This document shows positions 16,548 to 28,799 of a DNA stretch of 64,000 nucleotides, piece by piece. Below the pieces are notes generated by a model. The model did no database searches. It was not told where the DNA came from and saw only the letters and a program-made list of their open reading frames with translations. Source of the stretch: Marinomonas communis. Its GTDB lineage: Bacteria; Pseudomonadota; Gammaproteobacteria; Pseudomonadales; Marinomonadaceae. Position 1 is the first letter of the stretch; each line of letters starts with the position of its first letter. Location of the stretch: the NCBI RefSeq assembly GCF_004363305.1, contig NZ_SNZA01000002.1, positions 372,001 to 436,000 of the forward strand, in the 5' to 3' direction. The position numbers were made by a program, and so were the translations under genes.

Positions 16548-17402
16548 ATGATTTTAGTCACCGGTGCATCAGGCCAGCTAGGTAATTTAGTCATTAACAG
16601 CCTTTTAGCAAAAGGGGTCGCTGCAGACCAAATCGTCGCGGCCGTTCGTAGTCCAGAAAAAGCGACTGCACTGCAAGAGCGAGGCGTTGTGGTGCGCAAA
16701 GCCGACTACACAGACCCAGCCTCTCTTAAAGCAGCCATGAACGGTATTAAGCGCGTCGTCTTAGTATCTTCAAGCGAAGTCGGCCAACGTGCCGCTCAGC
16801 ATCAAAACGTGATCGACGCAGCTCAAGCAACAGGCGTAGAACTACTGGCTTACACCAGCATCCTACACGCAGACACATCACCACTTGCTCTAGCAGAAGA
16901 GCACGTAGCCACCGAAGCAGCGTTAAAAGCCTCCAACGTGCCACATGTAGTGCTACGCAACGGCTGGTATTCAGAGAACTACACCATGAGTGCAGGCATG
17001 GCAGTTGAGCACGGTGCGGTACTGGGCAGCGCAGGCGAAGGTAAATACTCAACCGCAGCTCGTGCAGACTACGCCGATGCAGCAGCGACCGTGATCACTT
17101 CAGAAGATCAAGCAGGGAAGGTGTACGAGCTGGCTGGAGATGAAGCCTTCACCCTAGCGCAATATGCGGCCTACATTACAAAGATCAGCGGCAAAGAGGT
17201 GGTTTACCAAGACCTTCCTGAAGCCGAGTACGCTAAAGTATTAGTGGAAGTAGGATTGCCAGAAGGTTTTGCTGCAGTACTAGCTGACTCAGATGTTGGT
17301 GCCTCCAAAGGTGGCTTATTTGATGACAGCCAAACCTTGTCTAAATTGATTGGTCGTCCGACTACACCGATTCAGGACAGCATCAAACTAGCGCTCTCTT
17401 AA
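16548..17402 (+). CDS. qorB: NAD(P)H:quinone oxidoreductase QorB-like (NmrA family)
   Basis: A 284-residue atypical short-chain dehydrogenase of the NmrA type. The nucleotide loop is TGASGQLGNLV (about residues 5-15). It closely resembles E. coli QorB/YtfG over its whole length, including SSSEVGQRAAQHQNVIDAA, YTSILHADTSPLALA, LRNGWYSENY and LADSDVGASKGGLFDDS. The enzyme reduces quinones with NADPH. AGGAG lies upstream of the ATG. It is divergent from the HxlR regulator that probably controls it. Confidence 0.92.
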   Translation: MILVTGASGQLGNLVINSLLAKGVAADQIVAAVRSPEKATALQERGVVVRKADYTDPASLKAAMNGIKRVVLVSSSEVGQRAAQHQNVIDAAQATGVELLAYTSILHADTSPLALAEEHVATEAALKASNVPHVVLRNGWYSENYTMSAGMAVEHGAVLGSAGEGKYSTAARADYADAAATVITSEDQAGKVYELAGDEAFTLAQYAAYITKISGKEVVYQDLPEAEYAKVLVEVGLPEGFAAVLADSDVGASKGGLFDDSQTLSKLIGRPTTPIQDSIKLALS

Positions 17403-17466
17403 TTACATCATTACCCTGACTGCCTATCAGGTATCAAACAGGCTTGGCATCTTCATTGAAAAGCAT

Positions 17467-17485
17467 AATAATGATTTTCATTTGT
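17467..17485. promoter_or_regulatory. Fur-box-like site upstream of the AraC-GyrI regulator
   Basis: AATAATGATTTTCATTTGT matches the 19-bp Fur consensus at 13 of 19 positions, with one arm almost perfect. It lies 16 bases before the start codon of the regulator gene, where Fur would block transcription or early elongation under iron-replete conditions. Confidence 0.6.
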
Positions 17486-17501
17486 AAGCTTTCCAGAGAT
17501 T

Positions 17502-18392
17502 ATGTCCAAGCCTCAGCGCTTTTCCCGTATTGATGCGGTTCTGCAATATCTGCATGACCATTTGTCAGAACAGCATACCGTTGCGTCTCTCGCTGAGATC
17601 AGCTGCTGGTCACGCTGGCAGTTTCAGCGTGTCTTTAGCGATGCGACTGGGCTGTCGGTTGCTCAATACATCAGAGAGCTGCGTCTAAGCATGGGGGCCG
17701 AAGCGCTATTAGACAGCCAAGCCAAACATATCGATATAGCGCTAATGTGCGGCTTTGACTCGGAAATTAGTTTCCATCGAGCGTTCAAACAGCATTTCCA
17801 TTGCACACCAGGACAATACCGCAAACAGGGCAAACGTGTCGGTATCAAAAAACCGCTACAAATCATCACGCCTGATACCTCGGAACATCACCCTTTATTT
17901 CAGCAAATTCGCATTGAAACTCGACCTGCTTTCTCCCTCACGGGTCTAAAAGGGCGCATATTAGGGCCGTTTTCCAGTGCTCCAAATTTCACAGAAACTG
18001 TACCTGACCTGTGGCATCAGTATGAAACTGTTCTTAGTGAAAACACTGAGCCAAATAGCGCGCCACGCATTGGTGTGATTGATACGAGACCTTCTCCTGA
18101 GCAGGAGGAAAGCCTGTGTTACTGGGCCGGGCAAAGCCTCTCAAGTTTGCCAACTTGTGCCAAGTTAGACGTTTTAAAGGTTCCAGAACAGGTGTATGCA
18201 GTCATTCCCATTCACGGCAGTGCTCGTCATATCGAACCTGCTTTTCTATGGTTTCTCCGTCATTGGCTACCTAGTTCACGTTATCGTGGTATTTCTGGCT
18301 TTGAGCTCGAGGTGTATCCACACGATTATCAAATAGACGATGACAAAAGCCATATGGAGTATTGGTTGCCCATCCAAGCTAGAGAGTTGTGA
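17502..18392 (+). CDS. AraC-family regulator with GyrI-like C-terminal domain
   Basis: A 296-residue protein in the Rob-type order: an N-terminal AraC domain with two helix-turn-helices (VASLAEISCWSRWQFQRVF about residues 27-45; IDIALMCGFDSEISFHRAFK about 76-95) and then a GyrI-like small-molecule-binding domain from about 125 to the end (RIETRPAFSLTGLKGRILGP ... ISGFELEVYPHDY). Such domains bind hydrophobic or cationic ligands. A Fur-like site precedes it and a siderophore receptor follows on the same strand, so it may activate the receptor in response to a ferri-siderophore. That role is inference. Confidence 0.88.
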   Translation: MSKPQRFSRIDAVLQYLHDHLSEQHTVASLAEISCWSRWQFQRVFSDATGLSVAQYIRELRLSMGAEALLDSQAKHIDIALMCGFDSEISFHRAFKQHFHCTPGQYRKQGKRVGIKKPLQIITPDTSEHHPLFQQIRIETRPAFSLTGLKGRILGPFSSAPNFTETVPDLWHQYETVLSENTEPNSAPRIGVIDTRPSPEQEESLCYWAGQSLSSLPTCAKLDVLKVPEQVYAVIPIHGSARHIEPAFLWFLRHWLPSSRYRGISGFELEVYPHDYQIDDDKSHMEYWLPIQAREL

Positions 18393-18460
18393 GAGATCGG
18401 TAGAAGTATCCTTCACTTTAGACTTGCACCAAATGGTTAAGTAAAGAATAATCAAAACCA

Positions 18461-18479
18461 TAAAATGAGACTCATTCTC
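18461..18479. promoter_or_regulatory. Fur-box-like site upstream of the TonB receptor
   Basis: The 19-mer aligns to the Fur consensus at 14 of 19 positions and contains a perfect AATGAG-A-CTCATT dyad. It lies about 30 bases before the receptor start codon, fitting iron repression. Confidence 0.72.
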
Positions 18480-18509
18480 AAAAATATTCTTTCTGGAGAA
18501 CTTTGTTTC

Positions 18510-20651
18510 ATGAGTGCTCATCGCTTTACCAAAGGACAGGGCATCCTTAAGCCCAGTGCAATTGCTCTCGCTGTGACCAGCGCATCATTCGCCTTAGCGG
18601 ACGAACCTAATGACCTGTCATCTACGACATTGGATACGCTCACCGTGAGCAGCGAAACCTATCGAAATACGGCCACTAAAAACCAGCTAAATAACCAAGT
18701 AACGCCGCAAAGCATCAGTGTCATTAGCGGTGAAGCCTTGGATCAGCAGGGCGCTGACTCTCTTTCTGAAGCGGTTCGTTACACATCGGGGATAAATACG
18801 GAGCTACGTGGTGGTGCCGTCACCCGTTTGGATCTGTTTAATATTCGTGGTTTCATCAACTATCAGAACTACTTCGATGGCCTGCAATTGCTGTACAACG
18901 ATTGGAACTTACAGCCACAGATAGACGGCGCAGCCATTGAGCAAGTCGAAGTGTTCAAAGGCCCAACTTCAGCACTGTACGGCTACATGCCACCAGGTGG
19001 CATGGTGAATATCATCAGTAAAGCGCCACAAGACGACCCAGAGCACAGTGTCGAACTCACAGTAGGTTCCGATAACAAGCGTGAAGCTGAGTTTGACAGT
19101 ACTGGTGCCATTAATGAGCAACTGAATTATCGAGTGGTCGGAGCTATACGCCAACAAGACGCCCAAGCGGTGACTGCAGAAGAAGAGCGCATCATGATTG
19201 CCCCGTCATTGGATTGGCAAGCCAGTGACGATACCCTTGTAAACGTTAATTTCTATTATCAACAAGACCCTAAAATGGGCATCTATACCTCTTTACCAGC
19301 CAAAGGAACGGTTCTAAGTAACATTAACGGCCCTCTGAGCAGTGATGCTTACTCTGGTGATGCGAATTGGAACACTTACGATAAAGAAGTCGCGTTGCTT
19401 GGCTTTAAGGTCGACCATAAGATCAATGATCAATGGCACTTCCTGCAAAATACCCGAATTATGGACGCCACGGCTTACCAGGAAAATACCTACTCAACTG
19501 GGCTTGCTGCCGATGAGCGCACACTCTCTCGTCGCGCGTATTTAACCGATGAACACAGCAAAGGCATCACCTTAGACAACCAGTTTGCAGCCGAACTGCA
19601 ACAGGGTGAAGCAACACACCACCTGTTACTGGGCTTAGATTACAGCAAGCTTAAGTCTGATATTCGCTACGAAGACGCAGCAACCAGTAGCATTGATTTA
19701 TATAACCCTGATCATTATCAGATCAGTCGTGCTTCATTAGACTTTGCCGCATCAGGTTATTCTAGCGATTTCACCATTGAAAAAGAGCAAGTGGGCGTTT
19801 ACCTACAGGATCAAATCGAGTGGGGCAATTGGGTCTTCCTAGGCGGTCTTCGTCATGACCGTTTTGAATCGAGCGAGCAAGGCATCAAATACGGAGCGAA
19901 CCAAGATACGCAGTTAAGCCAGCGCTTTACCAGTGGCCGTGCGGGCGTGTTGCATCAGTTTGATAACGGTGTTGCACCCTATGTGAATTACGCTCAAAGC
20001 TATGAGCCTGTGTCAGGCTCTGACCGCCAGGGCAATACCTTTGATCCTTCTGAAGGGGAGCAAATCGAGGTGGGCATGAAGTTTAGCGGCCGCGATACTG
20101 TCGCAACCCTTGCTGGCTATCAAATTGTAAAAACCAAGGTCAAAACACGAGATCCTGACGGCACCGCTTATGACTTGATTCAAGTGGGTGAAGTACGCTC
20201 TCGCGGCATCGAAGCGGACGTCACACATTATCTGAACGACGAATGGGATATGCGCCTTGCTTTGACCATTCAAGATTCAGAAGTCACCAAAGACAATAGC
20301 GGCTTGCAGGGCAAAACGCCAATTTGGGTCCCAGACCGTCAAGCAAGCGTATGGCTAAACTATCAACCCATTGACGGCGCTCTAGCAGGCTTCGATGTTG
20401 GCTTGGGAGCACGCTATGTTGGCCAGATGCAGATCGACGCACAAAACTCAGGAGAAGTACCTTCTGTGACGCTATTCGATGCTTCGTTAGGCTATGACTT
20501 GGCCAGCCTGTCGCCAAGCCTTGATGGCGCCAGTGTGCGTTTCAGCGTGAGCAACCTGACTGATGAAACCTATTACAGCTGCTACGACAGCGATAACTGC
20601 TGGTTCGGTGCAGAACGAAGCCTTGAGCTTAGCGCCCGCTACCAATTTTAA
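18510..20651 (+). CDS. TonB-dependent siderophore receptor
   Basis: Outer-membrane receptor of 713 residues. A signal peptide (residues 1 to about 30, ending SASFALA) is followed by a TonB-box-like DTLTVSSE. The plug domain shows PQSISVISGEALDQQGADS, RGFINYQNYFDGL, VEVFKGPTSALYGYMPPGG and MVNIISKAP. A 22-strand barrel ends with the canonical aromatic terminus LSARYQF. It looks like the hydroxamate (FhuE/FoxA) type, though the ligand cannot be fixed. ATG 18510 with CTGGAGAA upstream is preferred to the frame opening at 18465. The Fur site and the following FhuF-like gene support ferric-siderophore use. Confidence 0.95.
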   Translation: MSAHRFTKGQGILKPSAIALAVTSASFALADEPNDLSSTTLDTLTVSSETYRNTATKNQLNNQVTPQSISVISGEALDQQGADSLSEAVRYTSGINTELRGGAVTRLDLFNIRGFINYQNYFDGLQLLYNDWNLQPQIDGAAIEQVEVFKGPTSALYGYMPPGGMVNIISKAPQDDPEHSVELTVGSDNKREAEFDSTGAINEQLNYRVVGAIRQQDAQAVTAEEERIMIAPSLDWQASDDTLVNVNFYYQQDPKMGIYTSLPAKGTVLSNINGPLSSDAYSGDANWNTYDKEVALLGFKVDHKINDQWHFLQNTRIMDATAYQENTYSTGLAADERTLSRRAYLTDEHSKGITLDNQFAAELQQGEATHHLLLGLDYSKLKSDIRYEDAATSSIDLYNPDHYQISRASLDFAASGYSSDFTIEKEQVGVYLQDQIEWGNWVFLGGLRHDRFESSEQGIKYGANQDTQLSQRFTSGRAGVLHQFDNGVAPYVNYAQSYEPVSGSDRQGNTFDPSEGEQIEVGMKFSGRDTVATLAGYQIVKTKVKTRDPDGTAYDLIQVGEVRSRGIEADVTHYLNDEWDMRLALTIQDSEVTKDNSGLQGKTPIWVPDRQASVWLNYQPIDGALAGFDVGLGARYVGQMQIDAQNSGEVPSVTLFDASLGYDLASLSPSLDGASVRFSVSNLTDETYYSCYDSDNCWFGAERSLELSARYQF

Positions 20652-20673
20652 ACAGAGGTATCTTTGAAATAGA

Positions 20674-21399
20674 ATGCAAGCACTCACTAACTTAACAAAC
20701 TCTATTATTCCTGGTTTCTCTCACTTAGAGAGGGTAGAAGAGAGTACTTGTATCCAAGCTGAACAGCCCGATCAAGGCATCGCTCAACTGGCTAATGCCA
20801 TAGCGAAAGGCGCACCTGAAGCTGGTGCGCCTTTTTGGCGTCTACGGGTTTGGGGCATGCTCATCTGGCAACCCGTCTACCTTGCGATCCTAAGCGCCTA
20901 TCGCTTACAGACCAGCATTGACAACTTTGAACAGCTGACGTTAAAACAAACCGCTCATTACACCCTTGGCTATCAACTCCCAGAAAACAGTCGAACCATT
21001 CACCACGACAGCATCGATGAGGCAATTGATCAGCTAGCGCCAGCTTTAACGACACTCTGCCAAGGTTATGCAGAAGCATTATGCGAGCAAATGCCGGTCC
21101 GTCAGCCCCTCCTAATGGCCATTCTAGCTGACACGCTATTTACCACCTTAGAGCACTTGATCAACCAAAATATCCTCGTGATTTCTGATCATAATAAAGC
21201 CCAATGGCTTTTCCAGCAGGGTCAAAAATGGTGTCAGTTAATGAACTTAACAGTGCCCAAAACCGCGCAGCGATTGCTCGTTCAAGAGACAAGCTTTCAG
21301 CGTAAAACCTGCTGTTTAATCTATCGCTGCCATGGTGCGAAAGAGTGCGCTAATTGCCCACGTTTAGTGGCGAAGCAAAAAGATCCGATCGCTCTTTAG
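20674..21399 (+). CDS. FhuF-like siderophore ferric-iron reductase
   Basis: A 241-residue protein whose C-terminus carries the FhuF iron-sulfur signature CC-x10-C-x2-C (Cys 213, 214, 225, 228), which binds a [2Fe-2S] cluster in E. coli FhuF. The N-terminal two thirds is less conserved, as in the family. FhuF proteins reduce ferric hydroxamate siderophores in the cytoplasm to release iron. It starts 22 bases after the TonB receptor stop and is surely co-transcribed. This supports a hydroxamate-type ligand for the receptor. Closed by a strong terminator. Confidence 0.9.
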   Translation: MQALTNLTNSIIPGFSHLERVEESTCIQAEQPDQGIAQLANAIAKGAPEAGAPFWRLRVWGMLIWQPVYLAILSAYRLQTSIDNFEQLTLKQTAHYTLGYQLPENSRTIHHDSIDEAIDQLAPALTTLCQGYAEALCEQMPVRQPLLMAILADTLFTTLEHLINQNILVISDHNKAQWLFQQGQKWCQLMNLTVPKTAQRLLVQETSFQRKTCCLIYRCHGAKECANCPRLVAKQKDPIAL

Positions 21400-21421
21400 A
21401 CAACACGTCTTCAGGAAATAA

Positions 21422-21449
21422 AAAAGCCAGTGTCGAGACACTGGCTTTT
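21422..21449. terminator. Bidirectional terminator between fhuF-like gene and gyrB
   Basis: Thirteen-base perfect arms (21422-21434 and 21437-21449, AAAAGCCAGTGTC and complement), with A-rich and T-rich flanks, serve the converging iron operon and gyrB. Confidence 0.9.
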
Positions 21450-21477
21450 GAGAGTTTTGGCTAAATAAGCTTGAAGC

Positions 21478-23901
<2,424 letters not shown>

Positions 23902-24996
23902 TTAACTCTCCTGTGCGTTTAGGGACAATTCGCCTTGTTTCATGGAAAAGTGACGAACATCTATCTGATCAGACCAAGTAAAGTCCATACTATCTGGCCC
24001 AACGCTAGTAATAAAAATTTGGCTGTCCAATGATTCCAACAGCTGACACAACTTGCGGCGATGATTGGCGTCCAGTTCGGCGGGTAAGTCGTCCACCAAG
24101 AACACCAATTGTCGACCACGTTCAATCAGTAATTGCCCTTGAGCTATTTTCAGAGCCGACACGACAAGCTTCTGCTGCCCGCGGGACAAGGTATCCAGAG
24201 CATCCCCAGTTGGGGTTTTCACGCGCAAATCGGCCCGCTGTGGGCCGGTATTTGTGTAACCTACATCAATGTCACGCTGATAACTGTGCTCAATGGCTTC
24301 GCTTAACGTTCTCTGAGCATCCCAACCTTGGAAAAAACCAAGTTGTACCTCAAGGCCCGGCGCCAACTGCTGTAACACGGATTCAAAGTGCGGCGTTAAG
24401 GCTGCCACATAGGCTTTTCGAGACAGATTTACCTGCTCACCTAAGCGGATCAACTCTTGATCAAACGCCGCCAGTAAATTGGGCGATATTTTACCACGTC
24501 TGAGCAAGCTATTCCGCTGTTTTAATGCTTTTTGCCAACCTCGCCACGCACTAATAAATTGCTCGTCATAGTGGAATACGCCCCAGTCGACAAATTGGCG
24601 ACGAATCTTCGGCGAACCTTCCAATAATCGAAACGCATCGGGGTTAATCAGCTGTACTGGCAGGCATTCGGCAAGCTCGACCGCAGACTGGGCGGCACGA
24701 CCTTGTATACGCACTTCAACCGCGCCATCGCGGGTACGTTTGATACCTATCGGGAGTTGCTGAGTGCCTTGATCCACTTGCGAGAACACCACACATTCCG
24801 GCTGTTCATATTGGATATAGGTTTTGTGTTTGTGACTGCGGAATGAGCGACCAAACGAGAGCAAATAGATGGCTTCCAACACCGAGGTTTTGCCGCTGCC
24901 ATTTTCGCCAACGATGATGTTGACCTGAGGCGAGGGTTCAAAACGGACATGGGTGAGGTTGCGCAGACGGGAAATGTCGAGGCGAGCCAGTGGCAT
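23902..24996 (-). CDS. recF: DNA replication and repair protein RecF
   Basis: SMC-like ATPase that loads RecA at gapped DNA. Walker A is GENGSGKTSVLEAIYLLSFG (about residues 31-50), the signature region LSRGQQKLVVSALKIAQ (about 272-288), and Walker B VFLVDDLPAELD (about 305-316). Its 364 residues match the family. The start ATG lacks a good ribosome site. It lies 55 bases after dnaN, with a small AAGAGGG/CCCTCTT hairpin at 25020-25043 in the gap, which could lower recF expression relative to dnaN. Its stop abuts the gyrB start. Confidence 0.97.
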   Translation of the reverse strand: MPLARLDISRLRNLTHVRFEPSPQVNIIVGENGSGKTSVLEAIYLLSFGRSFRSHKHKTYIQYEQPECVVFSQVDQGTQQLPIGIKRTRDGAVEVRIQGRAAQSAVELAECLPVQLINPDAFRLLEGSPKIRRQFVDWGVFHYDEQFISAWRGWQKALKQRNSLLRRGKISPNLLAAFDQELIRLGEQVNLSRKAYVAALTPHFESVLQQLAPGLEVQLGFFQGWDAQRTLSEAIEHSYQRDIDVGYTNTGPQRADLRVKTPTGDALDTLSRGQQKLVVSALKIAQGQLLIERGRQLVFLVDDLPAELDANHRRKLCQLLESLDSQIFITSVGPDSMDFTWSDQIDVRHFSMKQGELSLNAQES

Positions 24997-25051
24997 ATAT
25001 GAGGCTTATTTAGAGGCTAAAGAGGGCGCTGATGCACCCTCTTAGACACTA

Positions 25052-26149
25052 TTACAGACGCATAGGCATCACAACGTACTGAGACGCGTGACCTTGGCCT
25101 TCTTCGATCAAGGCACTGCTATTGGCATCGTTCAAAGAGATACGAACTTCTTGCGAATCGATCACACCTAGTACATCCAGTAAGTAGCCTACGTTGAAGC
25201 CCACTTCTAGATTGTCGCCTTGGTACTGCACCAATACAGATTCTTCTGCTTCTTCTTGCTCAGGGTTGTTAGCAAACACTTGCAACATACCGTTCGACAA
25301 GATTAGGCGCACACCGCGGTATTTCTCGTTCGATAGAATCGATGCACGTAGGAAAACTTGGCGCAGTTCCAAACGATCCGCTGCAACAACTTTTTCGTTA
25401 TTACGCGGGATAACGCGGTGATAATCAGGGAACTTGCCGTCAACTAGCTTAGAAGTGAAGGTGTAGTCTGCTACTTTTGCACGGATGTGGTTCGAACCAA
25501 TGGTTAACTCGACTTCATCTTCAGAGTCATTTAATAGACGGTTCAGTTCCAGTACACCTTTACGCGGTACGATGACTTGCGTTAGATCGCCTTTGACGTG
25601 GGCGTCTTCGATAGCCGTCGCCAGACGGTGACCATCGGTTGCTACCACACGCAATTGGCCATCCGCTACTTCGAATAGCATGCCATTTAAGTAGTAACGT
25701 ACGTCTTGGTTCGCCATAGCAAAACCGGTACGGTCGATCAGTTTACGCACACTGCCTTGGGCAATGTTCACCACTAAATCACCTTGCATGTCTTGAATGT
25801 TCGGGAACTCTTCAGCAGGCAATGTCGATAAGGTGAAGCGTGAACGACCCGAGCGAATCACGGCTTTTTGATCGTCTAATGAGAACTCGATCACTGCGCT
25901 ATCCGGTAAGCTTTTGCAAATGTCCATTAGCTTACGGGCAGGCACGGTAATACGGCCTTCTTGGCATTCATCAAGTGGCGCACGACCCACCAATTCCACT
26001 TCTAGGTCAGAACCTGTCAAAGTTAGAGTTTGGTCTTTTACTTCTACCAAAACATTGGCCAACACTGGCATCGTTTGTTTACGCTCAACGACACCGGCAA
26101 CCAGTTGCAGTGGCTTTAGTAACGTTTCGCGGACGACTGAAAATTTCAT
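25052..26149 (-). CDS. dnaN: DNA polymerase III beta sliding clamp
   Basis: A 365-residue clamp with three repeats of the clamp fold; it encircles DNA and tethers polymerase III. Recognisable segments are MKFSVVRETLLKPLQLVAGV, TVPARKLMDICKSLP, YYLNGMLFEV, ATDGHRLA and the C-terminal QYVVMPMRL. GAGGAAAAG precedes the ATG. It sits 33 bases downstream of dnaA and is co-transcribed with it, as usual. Confidence 0.98.
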   Translation of the reverse strand: MKFSVVRETLLKPLQLVAGVVERKQTMPVLANVLVEVKDQTLTLTGSDLEVELVGRAPLDECQEGRITVPARKLMDICKSLPDSAVIEFSLDDQKAVIRSGRSRFTLSTLPAEEFPNIQDMQGDLVVNIAQGSVRKLIDRTGFAMANQDVRYYLNGMLFEVADGQLRVVATDGHRLATAIEDAHVKGDLTQVIVPRKGVLELNRLLNDSEDEVELTIGSNHIRAKVADYTFTSKLVDGKFPDYHRVIPRNNEKVVAADRLELRQVFLRASILSNEKYRGVRLILSNGMLQVFANNPEQEEAEESVLVQYQGDNLEVGFNVGYLLDVLGVIDSQEVRISLNDANSSALIEEGQGHASQYVVMPMRL

Positions 26150-26182
26150 TCTTTTCCTCGTTAATTCAATGTCTTAGACCAA

Positions 26183-27733
26183 TTAGGTGGTCAATATGCG
26201 CATCAGTTGTTTGTAGTCTTCTCGGATATCCGAATCGGTATCCTGCAACTCTTTGATTTTACGAATCGCGTGCAACGCCGTGGTATGGTCTCGACCACCA
26301 AAGGCATCACCAATCTCCGGCAAGCTATGGTTGGTCAGCTCTTTCGCCAGCGACATGGCCACTTGACGTGGACGTGCGACCGAGCGACTGCGGCGCTTCG
26401 ATAGTAAATCACTGATTTTAATCTTGTAATATTCAGCAACAATTCGCTGGATATTATCAATGTTCACCAACTTGTCCTGCAAGGCCAATAAGTCTTTTAA
26501 TGACTCTCTAACAAAATCAGGTGTAATAGAACGACCTGTAAAGTGAGAGTTGGCAATGACTCGTTTTAATGCACCTTCTAACTCACGAACATTGGAGCGA
26601 ATCTTTTGTGCGATAAAGAATGCCGAATCATAAGACAATTTCACACCGCTTTCTTCAGCTTTACGCATCAGGATTGCGACACGTGTTTCCAATTCGGGTG
26701 GTTCAATGGCGACGGTTAAGCCCCAACCAAATCGCGACTTAAGGCGATCTTCGAGTCCTTGGATCTCTTTTGGATAACGGTCACAGGTCAAAATCATCTG
26801 CTGACCACCTTCTAACAAGGCGTTAAAGGTGTGGAAAAACTCTTCTTGAGTTCGATCTTTACCAGCAAAGAATTGAATATCATCAATCAGCAAGGCATCC
26901 ACAGAACGATAGTAACGTTTAAAGTCGTTAATTGCGTTAAGTTGCAACGCCTTGACCATGTCCGCCACAAAACGCTCGGAGTGCAAGTACACCACTTTAG
27001 CATTCGGGTTATGGCGCATCAGTTCCGTACCGACCGCTTGCATTAAGTGGGTTTTACCAAGGCCAACCCCACCATAGATAAACAGCGGGTTGTAAGCACC
27101 ACCTGGGTTTTCCGCTACCTGTTGCGCAGCCGCATGGGCCAACTGGTTCGATTTACCTTCGACAAAGTTTTCGAAGGTAAAGGAATTATTCAGATTAGCA
27201 CCATGGTTGATACCACCTTCTACTTCGACCTTACGGTTTGGCGGTGTAAGCGGTAACTGACCTTGTTCATAAGGCTCTGGTTCAGGGCGTACATAGTGAT
27301 CCCCTAAACTTAATGGTGCTTCGAATTCTATTTCAGGTCCGTCTCTATCATCGTCCATTAAGCTAAAACCTGGGCTATAGCCTGACTCGAACTGAGGTTC
27401 AGCAGCTGGCGCCACACGGGGCGTCGACTCAGGTGCTTTTTGAACTGGCGGTGGTGGAGGCGGAGGAGTGGGCTTAGAGAAGCCCGCTTGGCGCACAGCA
27501 AGCACTAAATTTGGAGCAGGCTCATCTCCTGCAAATTCAGACAACAGCTCTTTAATACGTACTTGGTATTTATTGGTGACCCAATCAAGTACGAAACGAT
27601 TGGGAGCATAGAGGCACAGATCGCCATTGGACTCGACCTCCGCTTGCAGCGGACGAATCCATGTATTGAATTGCGATGAGGAAAACTCTTCCTGCAAGGT
27701 AACAAGACAGCGTTCCCAATACTGCAAAGACAC
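26183..27733 (-). CDS. dnaA: Chromosomal replication initiator DnaA
   Basis: A 516-residue AAA+ initiator. Domain I (residues 1 to about 85) has [15 protein letters not shown]. Domain II is a long linker with a run of prolines ([11 protein letters not shown]) and acidic residues. Domain III contains Walker [16 protein letters not shown] (about 219-233) and Walker [12 protein letters not shown] (about 283). Domain IV carries the DnaA-box signature [11 protein letters not shown] (about 480-490). The start is GTG with GGGAGAG upstream. It reads away from the adjacent box-rich region, the likely oriC. Confidence 0.98.
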   Translation of the reverse strand: MSLQYWERCLVTLQEEFSSSQFNTWIRPLQAEVESNGDLCLYAPNRFVLDWVTNKYQVRIKELLSEFAGDEPAPNLVLAVRQAGFSKPTPPPPPPPVQKAPESTPRVAPAAEPQFESGYSPGFSLMDDDRDGPEIEFEAPLSLGDHYVRPEPEPYEQGQLPLTPPNRKVEVEGGINHGANLNNSFTFENFVEGKSNQLAHAAAQQVAENPGGAYNPLFIYGGVGLGKTHLMQAVGTELMRHNPNAKVVYLHSERFVADMVKALQLNAINDFKRYYRSVDALLIDDIQFFAGKDRTQEEFFHTFNALLEGGQQMILTCDRYPKEIQGLEDRLKSRFGWGLTVAIEPPELETRVAILMRKAEESGVKLSYDSAFFIAQKIRSNVRELEGALKRVIANSHFTGRSITPDFVRESLKDLLALQDKLVNIDNIQRIVAEYYKIKISDLLSKRRSRSVARPRQVAMSLAKELTNHSLPEIGDAFGGRDHTTALHAIRKIKELQDTDSDIREDYKQLMRILTT

Positions 27734-28262
27734 GATAAACGCTCTCCCTGATTGAGTTTCTAATTCGGTAAATTTTAAGCAAGAGGAGGATTCTAACGTG
27801 AGGGTTAGCAGTTATCCACAAAAATATGGGTTATCCACGTTATTTTGTTTGATAAGAAAATTTGTTAATAACAATCAAAGTTACCCACAGCAGTGAATGA
27901 ACACCCCCGATTGTGTATAATCAAATAGGTTATCAACATATTAACAAGCAGGTTAGAAATATTTTATTCACACCTAAATCAGACTTCAAGGTTATGTTAA
28001 TAAAAGTATTTTTTGGCTTTACGTAACCATCTGTTAATAACTATTGAGGATGATCTTTTTTGTTATTCACATTGGTTGTAGAAGTCTGTGAATAATTTAT
28101 GGAGGGATTTGTTGGTTAAATTTTTCACAGAAAAGCGTTTCAGGCAGATTGAATTGTTGCAACAAACCCTCTAAAATCCGCGCCCTGATTTTGTAATCAA
28201 AACCAAGAGGCTTGGCGGACGCTAACCCTCACACTCAGACACTGATTCAGTGAGATATAGAA
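27734..28262. other. oriC: Replication origin oriC candidate, dnaA-rpmH gap
   Basis: A 529-base AT-rich gap between divergent dnaA and rpmH. Matches to TTWTNCACA are at 27812-27820 (+), 27912-27920 (-), 27964-27972 (+), 28063-28071 (+), 28087-28095 (-) and 28121-28129 (+). One-mismatch boxes are at 27831-27839, 27881-27889 and 27930-27938. AT-rich stretches between 27940 and 28030 could be the unwinding element. This is the Pseudomonas-type origin position. The gap also contains the rpmH promoter at its right end and must contain the dnaA promoter at its left. Confidence 0.9.
28149..28177 (+). promoter_or_regulatory. Sigma-70-like promoter of rpmH-rnpA
   Basis: TTGAAT (28149-28154), a 17-base spacer, then TAAAAT (28172-28177). 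Transcription would begin near 28184, leaving a leader of about 80 bases before rpmH. Confidence 0.65.
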
Positions 28263-28397
28263 ATGAAAAGAACTTTCCAACCTAGCGTACTTAAACGTAA
28301 ACGCGTTCACGGTTTCCGTGCTCGCATGGCAACTAAAAACGGTCGTAAAGTATTGGCGGCTCGCCGTGCTCGCGGTCGTAAGGTTCTAAGCGCGTAA
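28263..28397 (+). CDS. rpmH: 50S ribosomal protein L34
   Basis: A 44-residue, highly basic protein beginning [20 protein letters not shown], followed by [20 protein letters not shown] and the C-terminus VLSA: an unmistakable L34, complete. It is the first gene to the right of the origin gap and is co-transcribed with rnpA six bases downstream. The next stop codon in frame is the TAA at 28395. Confidence 0.98.
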   Translation: MKRTFQPSVLKRKRVHGFRARMATKNGRKVLAARRARGRKVLSA

Positions 28398-28403
28398 TCT
28401 TTG

Positions 28404-28799
28404 ATGTCACGCTTTATGTTTCCCCGGCAGGTCAGACTCCTGAATGCCGGGGACTACCAATCCGTCTTTAACGACACCTCTACTAAAGTCTTCGCAGGCG
28501 AATTTCTTCTATTAGCACGCAAACATGCCGACAGTGGTCGTCTTGGGCTAATTGTCTCAAAGAAAACCGACAAACGAGCCGTAGGTCGTAATCGCATTAA
28601 ACGCGTTGTTCGTGACTCGTTCCGTCATCACCAAGAGCTATTAAATGGTCTCGATATCGTCTTCCTTGCCCGCCAAGGTATTCGCGATGTGGAAAACCCT
28701 GAGCTGCACAAACGCTTAGAAAAAGCTTGGAAACAACTCGCGAAGAAGGCCCAAAAGCCAAATTTTGAACAAAAACAACGCAAGTCAAAGCAGAAATAG
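28404..28799 (+). CDS. rnpA: Ribonuclease P protein component
   Basis: A basic protein that binds the RNase P RNA for tRNA 5' maturation. The signature RNR-type motif is seen as KRAVGRNRIKRVVRDSFR (about residues 56-73), and the N-terminus FPRQVRLLNAGDYQSVF is typical. The frame could open at a TTG at 28401, but the adjoining ATG is preferred; neither has a clear ribosome site, so coupling to rpmH is likely. The C-terminus is a Lys/Gln-rich tail of about 20 residues (KAQKPNFEQKQRKSKQK). yidD, normally next, is missing. Confidence 0.95.
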   Translation: MSRFMFPRQVRLLNAGDYQSVFNDTSTKVFAGEFLLLARKHADSGRLGLIVSKKTDKRAVGRNRIKRVVRDSFRHHQELLNGLDIVFLARQGIRDVENPELHKRLEKAWKQLAKKAQKPNFEQKQRKSKQK

